Assembly: GCF_900099935.1 (NCBI RefSeq)
Contig: NZ_FNEK01000009.1
Span: 1 to 64,000 of the forward strand
Length of the DNA stretch: 64,000 nt
Origin: Aliiruegeria lutimaris
Lineage (GTDB): Bacteria > Pseudomonadota > Alphaproteobacteria > Rhodobacterales > Rhodobacteraceae
Direction of reading: 5' to 3'
Made by a program: the position numbers and the translations under genes. Numbering within the stretch: position 1 is the first letter of the stretch; each line of letters begins with the position of its first letter. The notes below the pieces were generated by a model. That model was not told the origin of the DNA. It made no database searches and worked only from the letters and a program-made list of their open reading frames with translations. Positions 26,082 to 34,905 of this stretch are shown one piece after another.

Positions 26082-26939
26082 ATGGATAAGTTGACGGCAA
26101 CCACCGCGTTCTTCGCACTCTCCCAGCAGACCCGGCTGGATATTTTCCGCATGCTCGTGCAATCGGGAGAGCCCGGCAGACATGCCGGAGAGATCGCCGA
26201 TACTCTGGAAATTCGTCAGAACACGTTGTCGAACAACCTGAACATCCTGCTCAATGCCGGGCTGGTGAACCGCGTACGCGAAGGTCGCCATATCCGCTAC
26301 ACGGCCAATACCGAGACGACCGGCGAGCTGCTCTCCTTCCTTCTGGAAGGGTGCTGCCAGTCGCGCCCCGAAATCTGTTTTCCCCTGATCGAACGATCCT
26401 CTAGGCGTACAGAGGCCCCCATGGCGCAAGATACCTATAACGTGCTTTTTCTCTGTACGGGCAACTCCGCCCGCTCGCTGATGGCCGAGGCCATCATGAA
26501 TCGCGAAGGCATGGGCAAGTTCCGCGCCTTTTCGGCCGGTTCCCTGCCCTCGCCGGATGGCCCACATCCCTACGCGGTCGAGTTGCTGAAAAACCTCAAC
26601 CACAACACGTCCGAAATCCGCACCAAGGACTGGGCCGAATTTGCCAGTGAAGGCGCGCCAAAGCTCGATTTCGTCTTCACCGTCTGTGACAAGGCCGCCG
26701 CCGAGGTCTGCCCGGTCTGGCCCGGCCAGCCGATGAGCGCGCATTGGGGCGTGCCGGACCCGGTCGCGGCGCAGGGCAACGAGGCCGAGAAGCGTCTCGC
26801 CTTTGCCGACGCCTACCGGATGCTCCGCAACCGTATCTCGATCTTCACCAACCTGCCTCTGGAGACGCTGGACAAGTTCTCGCTGCAAAGGCAGCTCGAC
26901 CAGATCGGCCAGACCAGGGAACTTGGCGTCGATATCTGA
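26082..26939 (+). CDS. ArsR regulator fused to LMW-phosphatase-type arsenate reductase (ArsC)
   Basis: The product is 285 residues. Residues 1 to about 88 are an ArsR winged helix (LEIRQNTLSNNLNILLNAGLV). A cysteine set Cys91, Cys92, Cys99 follows and resembles the C-terminal As(III) site of Acidithiobacillus-type ArsR. Residues about 115-285 are a low-molecular-weight tyrosine phosphatase fold with P-loop CTGNSARS (Cys125-Arg131) and later Cys202 and Cys210, fitting a thioredoxin-coupled arsenate reductase. One chain would sense arsenite and reduce arsenate. First gene of the arsenic operon. Confidence 0.9.
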   Translation: MDKLTATTAFFALSQQTRLDIFRMLVQSGEPGRHAGEIADTLEIRQNTLSNNLNILLNAGLVNRVREGRHIRYTANTETTGELLSFLLEGCCQSRPEICFPLIERSSRRTEAPMAQDTYNVLFLCTGNSARSLMAEAIMNREGMGKFRAFSAGSLPSPDGPHPYAVELLKNLNHNTSEIRTKDWAEFASEGAPKLDFVFTVCDKAAAEVCPVWPGQPMSAHWGVPDPVAAQGNEAEKRLAFADAYRMLRNRISIFTNLPLETLDKFSLQRQLDQIGQTRELGVDI

Positions 26940-27032
26940 TCTCGGGCACCCAGGACCACGCGGATCGGGGCGCCCCGGTCCGAAAGGCAATTCAGACACG
27001 ACAAAGGGCCGACAGCGGCCGAGGAAAGATAC

Positions 27033-28043
27033 ATGACAAAGATCGCGATCAATGGCCTCGGCCGCATGGGCAAGCTGGCAATGCGCTCCTTTTTCGACCA
27101 GGGGATCGAGGGCGAGATCATCCTGCTGAACGACGCCGTGGGCACGCCAGAGCAACACGCGCTGCTGATGGAATTCGACACGGTGCATGGCCGCTGGCTG
27201 GCCGATATCGCATATGGCGAGGACAGCCTCACCATCGACGGCCAGAAGATGCGCCTGACCTGCGAGAAACGCATCGAGGACCTGCCGCTCCAGGAGATGG
27301 GGATCGACGTGGTGGTCGACTGCACCGGCGTTTTCAAGACCGGCGAGAAGGTGCAGCCCTATTTCGATGCCGGCGTGAAGAAAGTCGTGGTTTCCGCACC
27401 GGTCAAGGATGGCGGCGCGGTGAACCTCGTCTATGGCGTAAACCAGGACATCTACAAGCCGGAGGAACACAAGCTCGTCACCGCGGCATCCTGCACCACC
27501 AACTGCCTCGCGCCGGTTGTGAAGGTCATCCACGAGGGGTTGGGCATCAAGCATGGCTCCATGACCACGATCCATGACGTCACCAACACCCAGACCATCG
27601 TCGACAAGCCCGCCAAGGACATGCGCCGCGCCCGCTCGGCACTGAACTCGCTCATTCCCACTACCACCGGCTCGGCCACCGCGATCACGCTAATCTATCC
27701 CGAGCTGAAGGGCCGGCTGAACGGCCACGCCGTCCGCGTGCCGCTGCTGAACGCCTCGCTCACCGACTGCGTCTTCGAGGTGGAGCGCGAGACGACCGTC
27801 GAAGAAGTCAACGCACTCTTCAAATCCGCCTCCGAGGGCGAACTTGCCGGCATTCTCGGCTATGAAACCCGCCCGCTGGTCTCCTGCGATTACATCAATG
27901 ACGAACGCTCGGCGATCATCGACGCGCTGTCGACCATGGTTGTCAACGGCACGCAGGTGAAGATCTATGCCTGGTATGACAACGAATATGGCTATGCCTT
28001 CCGGCTTGCCGATGTGACCCGGCTGGTCGTGGACACCCTCTGA
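27033..28043 (+). CDS. glyceraldehyde-3-phosphate dehydrogenase, ArsJ-associated
   Basis: The product is 336 residues. NAD-binding motif NGLGRMGK is at the N-terminus. The catalytic SCTTNC block has Cys154, with [13 protein letters not shown] and [11 protein letters not shown] at the C-terminus. Its N-terminus ([18 protein letters not shown]) and linkage with arsJ mark it as the arsenic-island GAPDH rather than the glycolytic one. In that pathway arsenate replaces phosphate and the enzyme makes 1-arseno-3-phosphoglycerate. A gaggaaag ribosome site precedes the ATG. Its stop overlaps the start of arsJ (TGATG). Confidence 0.92.
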   Translation: MTKIAINGLGRMGKLAMRSFFDQGIEGEIILLNDAVGTPEQHALLMEFDTVHGRWLADIAYGEDSLTIDGQKMRLTCEKRIEDLPLQEMGIDVVVDCTGVFKTGEKVQPYFDAGVKKVVVSAPVKDGGAVNLVYGVNQDIYKPEEHKLVTAASCTTNCLAPVVKVIHEGLGIKHGSMTTIHDVTNTQTIVDKPAKDMRRARSALNSLIPTTTGSATAITLIYPELKGRLNGHAVRVPLLNASLTDCVFEVERETTVEEVNALFKSASEGELAGILGYETRPLVSCDYINDERSAIIDALSTMVVNGTQVKIYAWYDNEYGYAFRLADVTRLVVDTL

Positions 28044-29314
28044 TGGACAGGCACCCACAGGGCCTCTCGGCCTATATTGCCGTAACGGCCGCCTACTGGG
28101 CTTTCATGCTCACCGATGGCGCCCTGCGCATGCTGGTGCTTCTGCATTTCCATACGCTCGGCTTTTCGCCGATCCAGCTGGCCTACCTGTTCCTGCTCTA
28201 CGAGTTCATGGGCATGGTCACGAACCTCTCGGCGGGCTGGATCGCGGCGCGGTTCGGTCTCACTTCCACGCTCTACGCCGGACTCGGCATCCAGATCGTG
28301 GCGCTGCTCGCGCTGGCCGGCCTCGACCCGGAATGGGCGCTGGCCAGCTCTGTCATCTACGTGATGGTCGTGCAGGGACTCTCCGGCGTGGCGAAGGATC
28401 TCGCCAAGATGTCCTCCAAATCCGCCGTGAAGCTGCTGGCGCCGAGCGATGGCGACGGCCTCTTCCGCTGGGTAGCTTACCTGACCGGCTCCAAGAACGC
28501 GGTGAAGGGTTTCGGCTTCCTGCTCGGCACCGTCCTGCTCGGCACGGTCGGATTTACCGGTTCCGTGCTCGCCATGGCCGCGGTGCTGGCCGCGATCCTC
28601 GCCGCCATCGCAGCCTTCATGCCAAAGGGCCTGCCGCAGGGCAAGAAAGGCACCAGGTTCAAGGAAATCTTCTCCAGGAACCGCAATGTGAACCTGCTCT
28701 CGCTCGCGCGCGTCTTCCTGTTCGGTGCCCGCGACGTGTGGTTCGTGGTCGGCATCCCGATCTATTTCTATGCCGTGCTTTCGGACGGCACCGAGGCCGG
28801 CAACCGCATGGCCTTCTTCCAGATCGGCACCTTCATGGCACTTTGGATCATCGCCTATGGCGCGGTACAGGCCTGGGCGCCCGGGCTACTGAGAGCGAAA
28901 GAGAAGACCACCGACCAGATAGTTGCGCTCGCCGTGCAATGGGTCGGGCTGCTGACACTGGTCCCGGCCACGCTCGCTCTCTGCGCTTTGGTCGCGGGCG
29001 AACCAGCGCAATGGCTCACGCTGACTCTGATCGCCGGGTTGATGGTGTTCGGCTTCGTCTTCGCGGTGAACTCCTCGGTGCACTCCTACCTCATCCTCGC
29101 CTTCACCCATGACGACCGGGTGACGATGGATGTGGGCTTCTACTACATGTCAAACGCCGCCGGCCGTCTTCTGGGCACGCTGCTGTCAGGACTGAGTTAC
29201 CAACTCGGCGGCCTCCCCCTCACGCTCGGAACAGCCGCCGCGATGGCCTTGCTCTCCTGGCATTCCGCCCGCAAGCTCCACGCCGCCACGCCCGCCGAAG
29301 CGACACAAGGATAA
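28043..29314 (+). CDS. arsJ: organoarsenical efflux MFS transporter ArsJ
   Basis: The product is 423 residues with about 11-12 hydrophobic segments, an MFS-type permease. The N-terminal sequence (AYIAVTAAYWAFMLTDGALR, then MLVLLHFHTLGFSPIQLAYL) and the block DLAKMSSKSAVK are features of ArsJ. It would export 1-arseno-3-phosphoglycerate made by the preceding GAPDH; the compound then breaks down outside. It overlaps the GAPDH stop codon and is followed 6 bases later by the ACR3 gene. Confidence 0.9.
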   Translation: MDRHPQGLSAYIAVTAAYWAFMLTDGALRMLVLLHFHTLGFSPIQLAYLFLLYEFMGMVTNLSAGWIAARFGLTSTLYAGLGIQIVALLALAGLDPEWALASSVIYVMVVQGLSGVAKDLAKMSSKSAVKLLAPSDGDGLFRWVAYLTGSKNAVKGFGFLLGTVLLGTVGFTGSVLAMAAVLAAILAAIAAFMPKGLPQGKKGTRFKEIFSRNRNVNLLSLARVFLFGARDVWFVVGIPIYFYAVLSDGTEAGNRMAFFQIGTFMALWIIAYGAVQAWAPGLLRAKEKTTDQIVALAVQWVGLLTLVPATLALCALVAGEPAQWLTLTLIAGLMVFGFVFAVNSSVHSYLILAFTHDDRVTMDVGFYYMSNAAGRLLGTLLSGLSYQLGGLPLTLGTAAAMALLSWHSARKLHAATPAEATQG

Positions 29315-29320
29315 ACACGC

Positions 29321-30331
29321 ATGAGCAGCTTCGAACGCTACCTCTCCGTCTGGGTCGCGCTGGCTATGGTGGCCGGCCTGATCCTCGGCAATATCGCCCC
29401 CGGGCTTGTAGGCGTCATCGCGGGTGCCGAGATCGCCTCGGTCAACCTCGTCGTCGCGGTGCTGATCTGGGCCATGGTCTACCCGATGATGGTGGGCGTG
29501 GACCTCTCCTCGATCAAGGACGTAGCCAAGGCTCCACGCGGGCTGATCATCACGCTGGTGGTGAACTGGCTGATCAAACCCTTCACCATGGCCTTACTCG
29601 CCGTGCTCTTTTTCGAGACGCTTTTCGCGCCCTGGATCGCCCCCGAGGATGCCCAGCAATACATTGCCGGCCTCATCCTGCTGGGCGCCGCGCCCTGCAC
29701 CGCCATGGTCTTCGTCTGGTCGAACCTGACTAAGGGCGATCCGAACTACACATTGGTGCAGGTGACCGTGAATGACCTGATCATGGTCTTCGCCTTCGCC
29801 CCCATCGTGGCCTTCCTGCTGGGGGTGACGGATATCACCGTCCCTTGGGAAACTCTGTTGCTCTCGGTCGTGCTCTATATCGTGCTGCCGCTCGTCGCCG
29901 GCATGATCACCCGCGCGCGGCTGGGCAGCGCAAAGGCCATCGACGCGTTCAAGGCCAAGGTGTCGCCCGTCTCCGCCATGGCGCTGACCGTCACGGTCGT
30001 CATCCTCTTCGCACTTCAGGCGGAAACGATCGTCGCCCGCCCCGCAGCGATCCTGCTGATCGCCGTTCCGATCATCCTGCAGAGCTACTCGATCTTCGCC
30101 CTCGCTTACGCGACCGCCTGGGCGGCCAAGGTTCCCCACCGGATCGCCGCCCCCTGCGCGATGATTGGCACGTCGAACTTCTTTGAACTGGCCGTCGCCG
30201 TTGCCATCAGCCTGTTCGGCCTCGGCTCCGGCGCCGCGCTGGCAACGGTGGTCGGTGTTCTTGTCGAGGTTCCGGTGATGCTGTCCCTGGTGGCCTTTGC
30301 CAACCGAACCCGGGCGCGATTCCCGGCTTAG
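29321..30331 (+). CDS. acr3: ACR3-family arsenite efflux transporter
   Basis: The product is 336 residues with ten hydrophobic segments (BART superfamily). The functional block with the essential cysteine is [19 protein letters not shown]. The second conserved region is [19 protein letters not shown]. It exports the arsenite produced by the ArsC part of the first operon gene. It is slightly shorter than yeast-type ACR3, normal for bacteria. Last gene of the arsenic operon. Confidence 0.92.
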   Translation: MSSFERYLSVWVALAMVAGLILGNIAPGLVGVIAGAEIASVNLVVAVLIWAMVYPMMVGVDLSSIKDVAKAPRGLIITLVVNWLIKPFTMALLAVLFFETLFAPWIAPEDAQQYIAGLILLGAAPCTAMVFVWSNLTKGDPNYTLVQVTVNDLIMVFAFAPIVAFLLGVTDITVPWETLLLSVVLYIVLPLVAGMITRARLGSAKAIDAFKAKVSPVSAMALTVTVVILFALQAETIVARPAAILLIAVPIILQSYSIFALAYATAWAAKVPHRIAAPCAMIGTSNFFELAVAVAISLFGLGSGAALATVVGVLVEVPVMLSLVAFANRTRARFPA

Positions 30332-30373
30332 ACCGGGTTTGGACATCCGCCAGCAAGCAAGGGCGAGCCCCCT

Positions 30374-30442
30374 CATCCTCTTTGCGCGAATATCCGGGCA
30401 AGCAGCGCACGCCAGAGCGCGGGTGGAGGGCAACGCCCCCTC
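30374..30442 (-). repeat. palindromic intergenic repeat, type A copy 2
   Basis: Read on the minus strand: gagggggcgttgccctcc, then gcgctctggcgtgcgctgc, then ccggatattcgcgcaaagaggatg. It has diverged from the copies at 20495 and 63936 but keeps the two-hairpin plus tail layout. It is the only copy running against the gene before it. Confidence 0.6.
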
Positions 30443-30551
30443 ACGGATGCCGCTAAGGGCGCAAACCGTCGGCAAGAGGCGATTTGACCGATTGACGCGA
30501 CTCGCAAGGACCCATTTTCCTTCAACCATTCCAATGCGTTCGGAGGACGCC

Positions 30552-30881
30552 ATGGCAGCCTTTCCAAATCTCCCGTCCCTCGCCGTCGCGCTGGCACTCA
30601 GCTTTGCCGCCAGCGGCGCCGCACTTGCCTATAGTGGCGAAATCTACGTCACTTGCGGGCTGAATCCGCAGGGCGACAATTTCCTGGCCCTGCGCCGCTG
30701 TGGTTCGACAAGCTGCGCGATGACCCACAAGCTGGGCCCGGGCACCTACATGCTCTCCTTCGAACCCTATGGGACGAATGGCTGGCGCCAGGTCTCTATC
30801 CTCAACAGACCCAACGAACAGGATATCGCCGGCCCGACGGGCTGGGTTTTCGAGCGCTATATCTGCCAGGTCAGGCCATAA
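30552..30881 (+). CDS. secreted SH3-like domain protein
   Basis: The product is 109 residues. A signal peptide (residues 1-27, ending ALA-YSG) is followed by a short all-beta domain with NFLALRRCGSTSCAMTHKL, LGPGTYMLSFEP and TGWVFERYICQV. This is the pattern of bacterial SH3 domains (LALR..., LPPGT..., GWV...YI). Several Cys residues could form disulfides in the periplasm. The ATG at 30552 is chosen over 30534 because cggaggacgcc gives ideal spacing. Confidence 0.65.
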   Translation: MAAFPNLPSLAVALALSFAASGAALAYSGEIYVTCGLNPQGDNFLALRRCGSTSCAMTHKLGPGTYMLSFEPYGTNGWRQVSILNRPNEQDIAGPTGWVFERYICQVRP

Positions 30882-31001
30882 ACGGCCCCGGGAACAGCGC
30901 GCATCTGCGCCAGCGCCAACCCCATGTGCGCGGGCGGCGGTAGCAAATGACCTGAGAATGGATAAGGGTGACGGGACGGGCACCCGCCCGAAGGATGCCC
31001 C

Positions 31002-32393
31002 ATGCCCGCACCAGACGCCGTGTTCCTCAAGGGGAACCTGTTTCGCCATATCACCGTGATGACGCTGACCTCCTCAGTCGGGCTGATGGCGGTGTTCCTG
31101 GTCGATTTCATCGACATGGTTTTCATCTCGATGCTGGGCAAGGCGGAACTGGCCGCGGCAATCGGTTATGCGGGGGCGATCCTGTTCTTCACGTCCTCCA
31201 TCGGGATCGGCATGGCCATTGCCGCTGGCGCGCAGGTCTCCCGGGCGCTTGGCGAGGGCGAGAAGACTCTCGCCCGCAACCGCGCCTCCACGGCGCTGAT
31301 TTGGGGGGTGATTTTCGGTTCCGCCTTTGCCGCCCTGATCTGGTTGAATGTCAGGACATTGGCCGAACTGGTGGGCGCGACGGGGGAAACGCTGGACCTG
31401 GCGGTCCTCTATCTCCGTATCATCATCCCCAGCCTGCCGCTCTTGCTCGTCGGCATGGTCGGCGGCGCGATCCTGCGGGCGCATGGCGCTGCGCGCCGGT
31501 CGATGATGGCCACGATCTGGGGCGCAGGCGTCAATGCCGTGCTCGACCCGATCCTGATCTTCGGACTGGACATGGAACTGACCGGCGCCGCGCTGGCCTC
31601 GGTCTGTGCCCGGATCACAATCGCCTTGGCCGCCCTCTACCCGATCTTTCGCCACCATGGAGGCCTTTGTCGCCCAAGCCCGCGCCATATGCTCGGCGCG
31701 CTCGCCCCGCTGCTGGCAATCGCCGGCCCCGCGATGCTGACCCAAATGGCCACCCCCGTAGGGCAGGCCTATGTCACCCGCGCCATGGCGGCCTATGGCG
31801 AGGAGGCCGTCGCCGGCATGGCGATCATCGCCCGCATGTCGCCCGTCGCCTTTGCCACGATCTTCGCGCTGTCCGGGGCCATCGGGCCAGTGATCGGCCA
31901 GAATTTCGGCGCTGGACGACATGACAGGGTCCGGCGTGCCTGGTTGGACGGAATGCTCTTCGCGTTGCTCGTCGTGATCACGGTCACGCTGCTGCTTTAC
32001 TTGCTCAGACCTTCCATTTCCGCCCTGTTCGAAGCCGAAGGCATCGCCCAGACGCTGATCTACCTCTTTTGCGGACCGCTGGCGCTGCTGTTCTTTTTCA
32101 ACGGCGCGATCTTCGTCTCCAACGCCGCCTTCAACAATCTCGGCCGGCCGCTCTGGTCCACCTGGATCAACTGGGGTCGCAACACGCTGGGCACCGTTCC
32201 CCTCGTGCTCGTCTGCGGAGCGGCCTGGGGTGCCCCCGGCGTGCTGATTGGACAAGCGCTCGGTGGCGTGGCCTTTGCCATCCTCGCAACGATGCTGTCG
32301 GGACGGATCATGAAGCGACCTCAATCAGCGCCGACCAAACCGCCCTTCGCCCGCCAGGGACGTCTGCTAAGCCTTATGAACCTGCGCCGATAG
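31002..32393 (+). CDS. MATE-family multidrug/Na+ efflux transporter
   Basis: The product is 463 residues with about 12 hydrophobic segments in two halves (MatE repeats). The N-terminal half has FIDMVFISMLGKAELAAAI, typical of the family. The second half has TPVGQAYVTRAMAAYGEEAV and SGAIGPVIGQNFGAGRHDR. It would exchange toxic organic cations or drugs for Na+ or H+. Its 3' end overlaps the convergent cyclotransferase-like gene by 27 bases. Confidence 0.9.
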   Translation: MPAPDAVFLKGNLFRHITVMTLTSSVGLMAVFLVDFIDMVFISMLGKAELAAAIGYAGAILFFTSSIGIGMAIAAGAQVSRALGEGEKTLARNRASTALIWGVIFGSAFAALIWLNVRTLAELVGATGETLDLAVLYLRIIIPSLPLLLVGMVGGAILRAHGAARRSMMATIWGAGVNAVLDPILIFGLDMELTGAALASVCARITIALAALYPIFRHHGGLCRPSPRHMLGALAPLLAIAGPAMLTQMATPVGQAYVTRAMAAYGEEAVAGMAIIARMSPVAFATIFALSGAIGPVIGQNFGAGRHDRVRRAWLDGMLFALLVVITVTLLLYLLRPSISALFEAEGIAQTLIYLFCGPLALLFFFNGAIFVSNAAFNNLGRPLWSTWINWGRNTLGTVPLVLVCGAAWGAPGVLIGQALGGVAFAILATMLSGRIMKRPQSAPTKPPFARQGRLLSLMNLRR

Positions 32394-32927
32394 CGCTTTC
32401 AGGTGGCTGTCCACGAAACCGCGTTGCCAGTCGGTGACCGGTTGGTGGCGCGGATAGCGCGGTGCGACCCGGTCGTTCAGAATCGGGGCCGTCCAGCCGG
32501 CCGTGGTGGCAAAGAAGCGTTCTGCCCCGTCCGTCCCGAACACGTTCAGGAACCCCTGCACGACCGTATCGATATAACTCAGCAGGACGGGATGGGTGAC
32601 ATCGGGCGGCGCGGCATGGCTCGCCGGCACGGCATAGACCTGCGCCCGTGCGTCCGATCCGCATGCATGCAGCACCGTTTCCACCGGGTGGCGATCATAG
32701 GCGCGTTCCCGTTCGTCCAGCGCGGCCCAATCGGCGCCGGGCACTTCGGCCACCAGACCATCGATCGAACACTCCGCCCGCTCGACCGACAGATAGGCCA
32801 CCGGGCGCAGGTTGGTATGCACCCAGACCCTGCGCCACCCATCCAGCCGCGCCGGCCGGGTGCCCGGATAATCATGAGTTGCCCGATTTACGAGCGAACC
32901 ATAGCCAAAAAACTGTCGATCCTGCAT
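32367..32927 (-). CDS. gamma-glutamylcyclotransferase-like protein
   Basis: The product is 186 residues. The N-terminal signature FFGYGSLVN is the YGSL substrate-binding loop of the fold. The fold's catalytic Glu would be expected near DERERAYDR. The substrate is not known: homologues cleave gamma-glutamyl peptides or glutathione. ATG 32927 is chosen because the family begins directly at MQDRQFFGYGS. The promoter lies against the glycine riboswitch region on the other strand. Confidence 0.78.
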   Translation of the reverse strand: MQDRQFFGYGSLVNRATHDYPGTRPARLDGWRRVWVHTNLRPVAYLSVERAECSIDGLVAEVPGADWAALDERERAYDRHPVETVLHACGSDARAQVYAVPASHAAPPDVTHPVLLSYIDTVVQGFLNVFGTDGAERFFATTAGWTAPILNDRVAPRYPRHQPVTDWQRGFVDSHLKALSAQVHKA

Positions 32928-33002
32928 ACGGGTGGTGTGTCCGCAACCGGGCGCGAAGGCAAGGCTTGCCGTATCCGAAAACATTCGTTATCTCGACTTT
33001 AT

Positions 33003-33163
33003 CCCGCGTCGGGAGAAGTCGGACCGAAAGGTCCGGTGCCGAAGGAGCAACCGCCCCGGTAAACTCTCAGGCCAAAGGACCGCACGGGAATAAACTCTGG
33101 AGAGTGAGGTGCAAGCCTCCGCCGAAGGGATAACGATCTCAGGCCGAAGGACAGAGGGGGCAT
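33003..33163 (+). promoter_or_regulatory. tandem glycine riboswitch (gcvT motif)
   Basis: Two adjacent aptamers with the conserved cores are visible: first ggtgccgaaggagcaa ... ctctcaggccaaaggac (about 33036-33080), second cctccgccgaagggataa ... atctcaggccgaaggac (about 33117-33151). A short linker separates them. The element ends about 80 bases before gcvT and fits the cooperative ON-switch that activates glycine cleavage genes when glycine is abundant. Confidence 0.93.
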
Positions 33164-33241
33164 CGAATGGGCAGGACGCGCCCGGAATCGGTGCCGGAAG
33201 AATTTCTCTGACGGCCGAATACGTGACGACGGAGAAAGTCA

Positions 33242-34363
33242 TTGGCGCAAGACCTGCTGAAAACCCCGTTACATGGGCTGCATCTGGAACTAGGCGCTCG
33301 AATGGTGCCCTTTGCCGGCTACGAGATGCCCGTGCAATACGCCATGGGCGTGATGAAGGAACATCTGCACACCCGCGCGGCGGCTGGCCTGTTCGACGTG
33401 AGCCACATGGGCCAGGTTTTGCTGACGGGCGCTGACCCGTCGGTGGATCTTGAGCGGCTTGTGCCGCAATCCATCACCGGGTTGAAGCCCAGCCGACAGC
33501 GCTATGCGTTTTTCACCAATGAATCCGGCGGGATCGAGGACGACATCATGGTCGCCCGGCGCGAGGACCATCTCTATGTCGTGGTCAACGCAGCCTGCAA
33601 AGCCGCGGATATCGCGCTCATGCGGGCCGGATTGCAGGAGTCGGAACTGGTCGAGATCACGGACCGGGCGCTGCTCGCCCTCCAGGGACCGGCGGCCGAG
33701 GCTGCGCTCTCGCGCATCGTGCCGGTGGCGCCCATGGCGTTCATGGAGGTCGGCATCTTCCCGAGCGATTTCGGCGAGCTTTGGATCTCGCGCTCCGGCT
33801 ATACCGGCGAGGACGGTTTCGAGATCTCGGTTCCTGCGGATCACGCCGAAGGCTTCGCTCGTGCCTTGCTCGACATGGAGGAGGTCGCCCCGATCGGCCT
33901 CGGCGCGCGGGATTCGCTGCGCCTTGAGGCCGGATTGTGCCTTTATGGCAATGACATCGACACCACGACCGACCCGGTTCAGGCAAGCCTGACCTGGGCA
34001 ATCCAGAAAACCCGCCGCCCGGGCGGCGCCCGTGAAGGCGGATTTCCCGGAGATTCCATCATATTGCCGAAGATTTCGGATGCAGACGATCAGGAAGACC
34101 GCCGCCGCGTCGGCATCCTCCCCGAAGGTCGCGCCCCGATGCGGGAACACGTGCAATTGTTCGAAAATGAAAAGGACGAAACTCCCATTGGCGTCGTCAC
34201 ATCCGGTGCTTTTGGCCCGACGGTCGGTCACCCGATCTCCATGGGCTACGTGCCTGCGCGCCTGTCGGCGCCCGGAACACGGATCTGGGGCGAAGTGCGC
34301 GGAAAGCGCATGGCCGCCGAGATCGTCTCTCTTCCTTTCCGTCCCTCCACTTACAAGCGCTGA
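33242..34363 (+). CDS. gcvT: glycine cleavage system T protein (aminomethyltransferase)
   Basis: The product is 373 residues. It transfers the aminomethyl group from lipoyl-GcvH to tetrahydrofolate. Family blocks seen are [43 protein letters not shown] and [19 protein letters not shown]. The start is a TTG at 33242 preceded by ggagaaagtca; no ATG or GTG is better placed. First gene of the riboswitch-controlled operon. Confidence 0.92.
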   Translation: MAQDLLKTPLHGLHLELGARMVPFAGYEMPVQYAMGVMKEHLHTRAAAGLFDVSHMGQVLLTGADPSVDLERLVPQSITGLKPSRQRYAFFTNESGGIEDDIMVARREDHLYVVVNAACKAADIALMRAGLQESELVEITDRALLALQGPAAEAALSRIVPVAPMAFMEVGIFPSDFGELWISRSGYTGEDGFEISVPADHAEGFARALLDMEEVAPIGLGARDSLRLEAGLCLYGNDIDTTTDPVQASLTWAIQKTRRPGGAREGGFPGDSIILPKISDADDQEDRRRVGILPEGRAPMREHVQLFENEKDETPIGVVTSGAFGPTVGHPISMGYVPARLSAPGTRIWGEVRGKRMAAEIVSLPFRPSTYKR

Positions 34364-34376
34364 GGAGCCCCCCGAA

Positions 34377-34739
34377 ATGATCAAGTATACCGAAGACCAT
34401 GAATGGTTGAGCCTGGACGGCGATATCGTCACGGTCGGCATTACCGACCATGCCCAGGAACAACTCGGCGATATCGTCTTCGTGGAACTTCCCGAGGTCG
34501 GCACCCAGATCTCCAAGGATGACGAGATCGTGGTGATCGAGTCGGTCAAGGCCGCCTCCGATATCGTGGCGCCGGTCGATGGCGAGATCGTCGAGATCAA
34601 CGAAGCGATCATCGACACGCCCAGCAAGGTCAACGAGGATGCCGAGGGCGAGGCGTGGTTCTTCAAGGTGAAGATCGACGATGCCAGCCAACTCGACGCC
34701 TACATGGACGAGACCGCCTACAAGGAACTGACCGCCTGA
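34377..34739 (+). CDS. gcvH: glycine cleavage system H protein
   Basis: The product is 120 residues. The lipoyl carrier shuttles the aminomethyl intermediate between GcvP, GcvT and the lipoamide dehydrogenase. The lipoylation site is the Lys in ESVKAASDI. The N-terminal YTEDHEWL and C-terminal [10 protein letters not shown] are typical. The ATG at 34377 follows gaggagcccccgaa, 13 bases after the gcvT stop. Confidence 0.95.
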   Translation: MIKYTEDHEWLSLDGDIVTVGITDHAQEQLGDIVFVELPEVGTQISKDDEIVVIESVKAASDIVAPVDGEIVEINEAIIDTPSKVNEDAEGEAWFFKVKIDDASQLDAYMDETAYKELTA

Positions 34740-34796
34740 GGCACGCCCTTCCGGGCACGCCGGTTCCGACCAATCCGCCCGGTCACGAGGCCGGGC

Positions 34797-34833
34797 AGCG
34801 CCGCCCCCGCTCCCAGCGGGCGGGGGCGGCGCT
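34797..34833 (+). terminator. strong GC hairpin between gcvH and gcvP
   Basis: agcgccgcccccgc and gcgggggcggcgct form a perfect 14-bp stem around a 9-base loop, followed by ccccctttt. It could reduce readthrough into gcvP or protect the gcvTH transcript end. Confidence 0.55.
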
Positions 34834-34905
34834 CCCCCTTTTCCCGCGGCGATGATCTCGCCTCCGCGCTTGCAACACCATCCCAAACCGAACGGGAGCC
34901 CCGCC

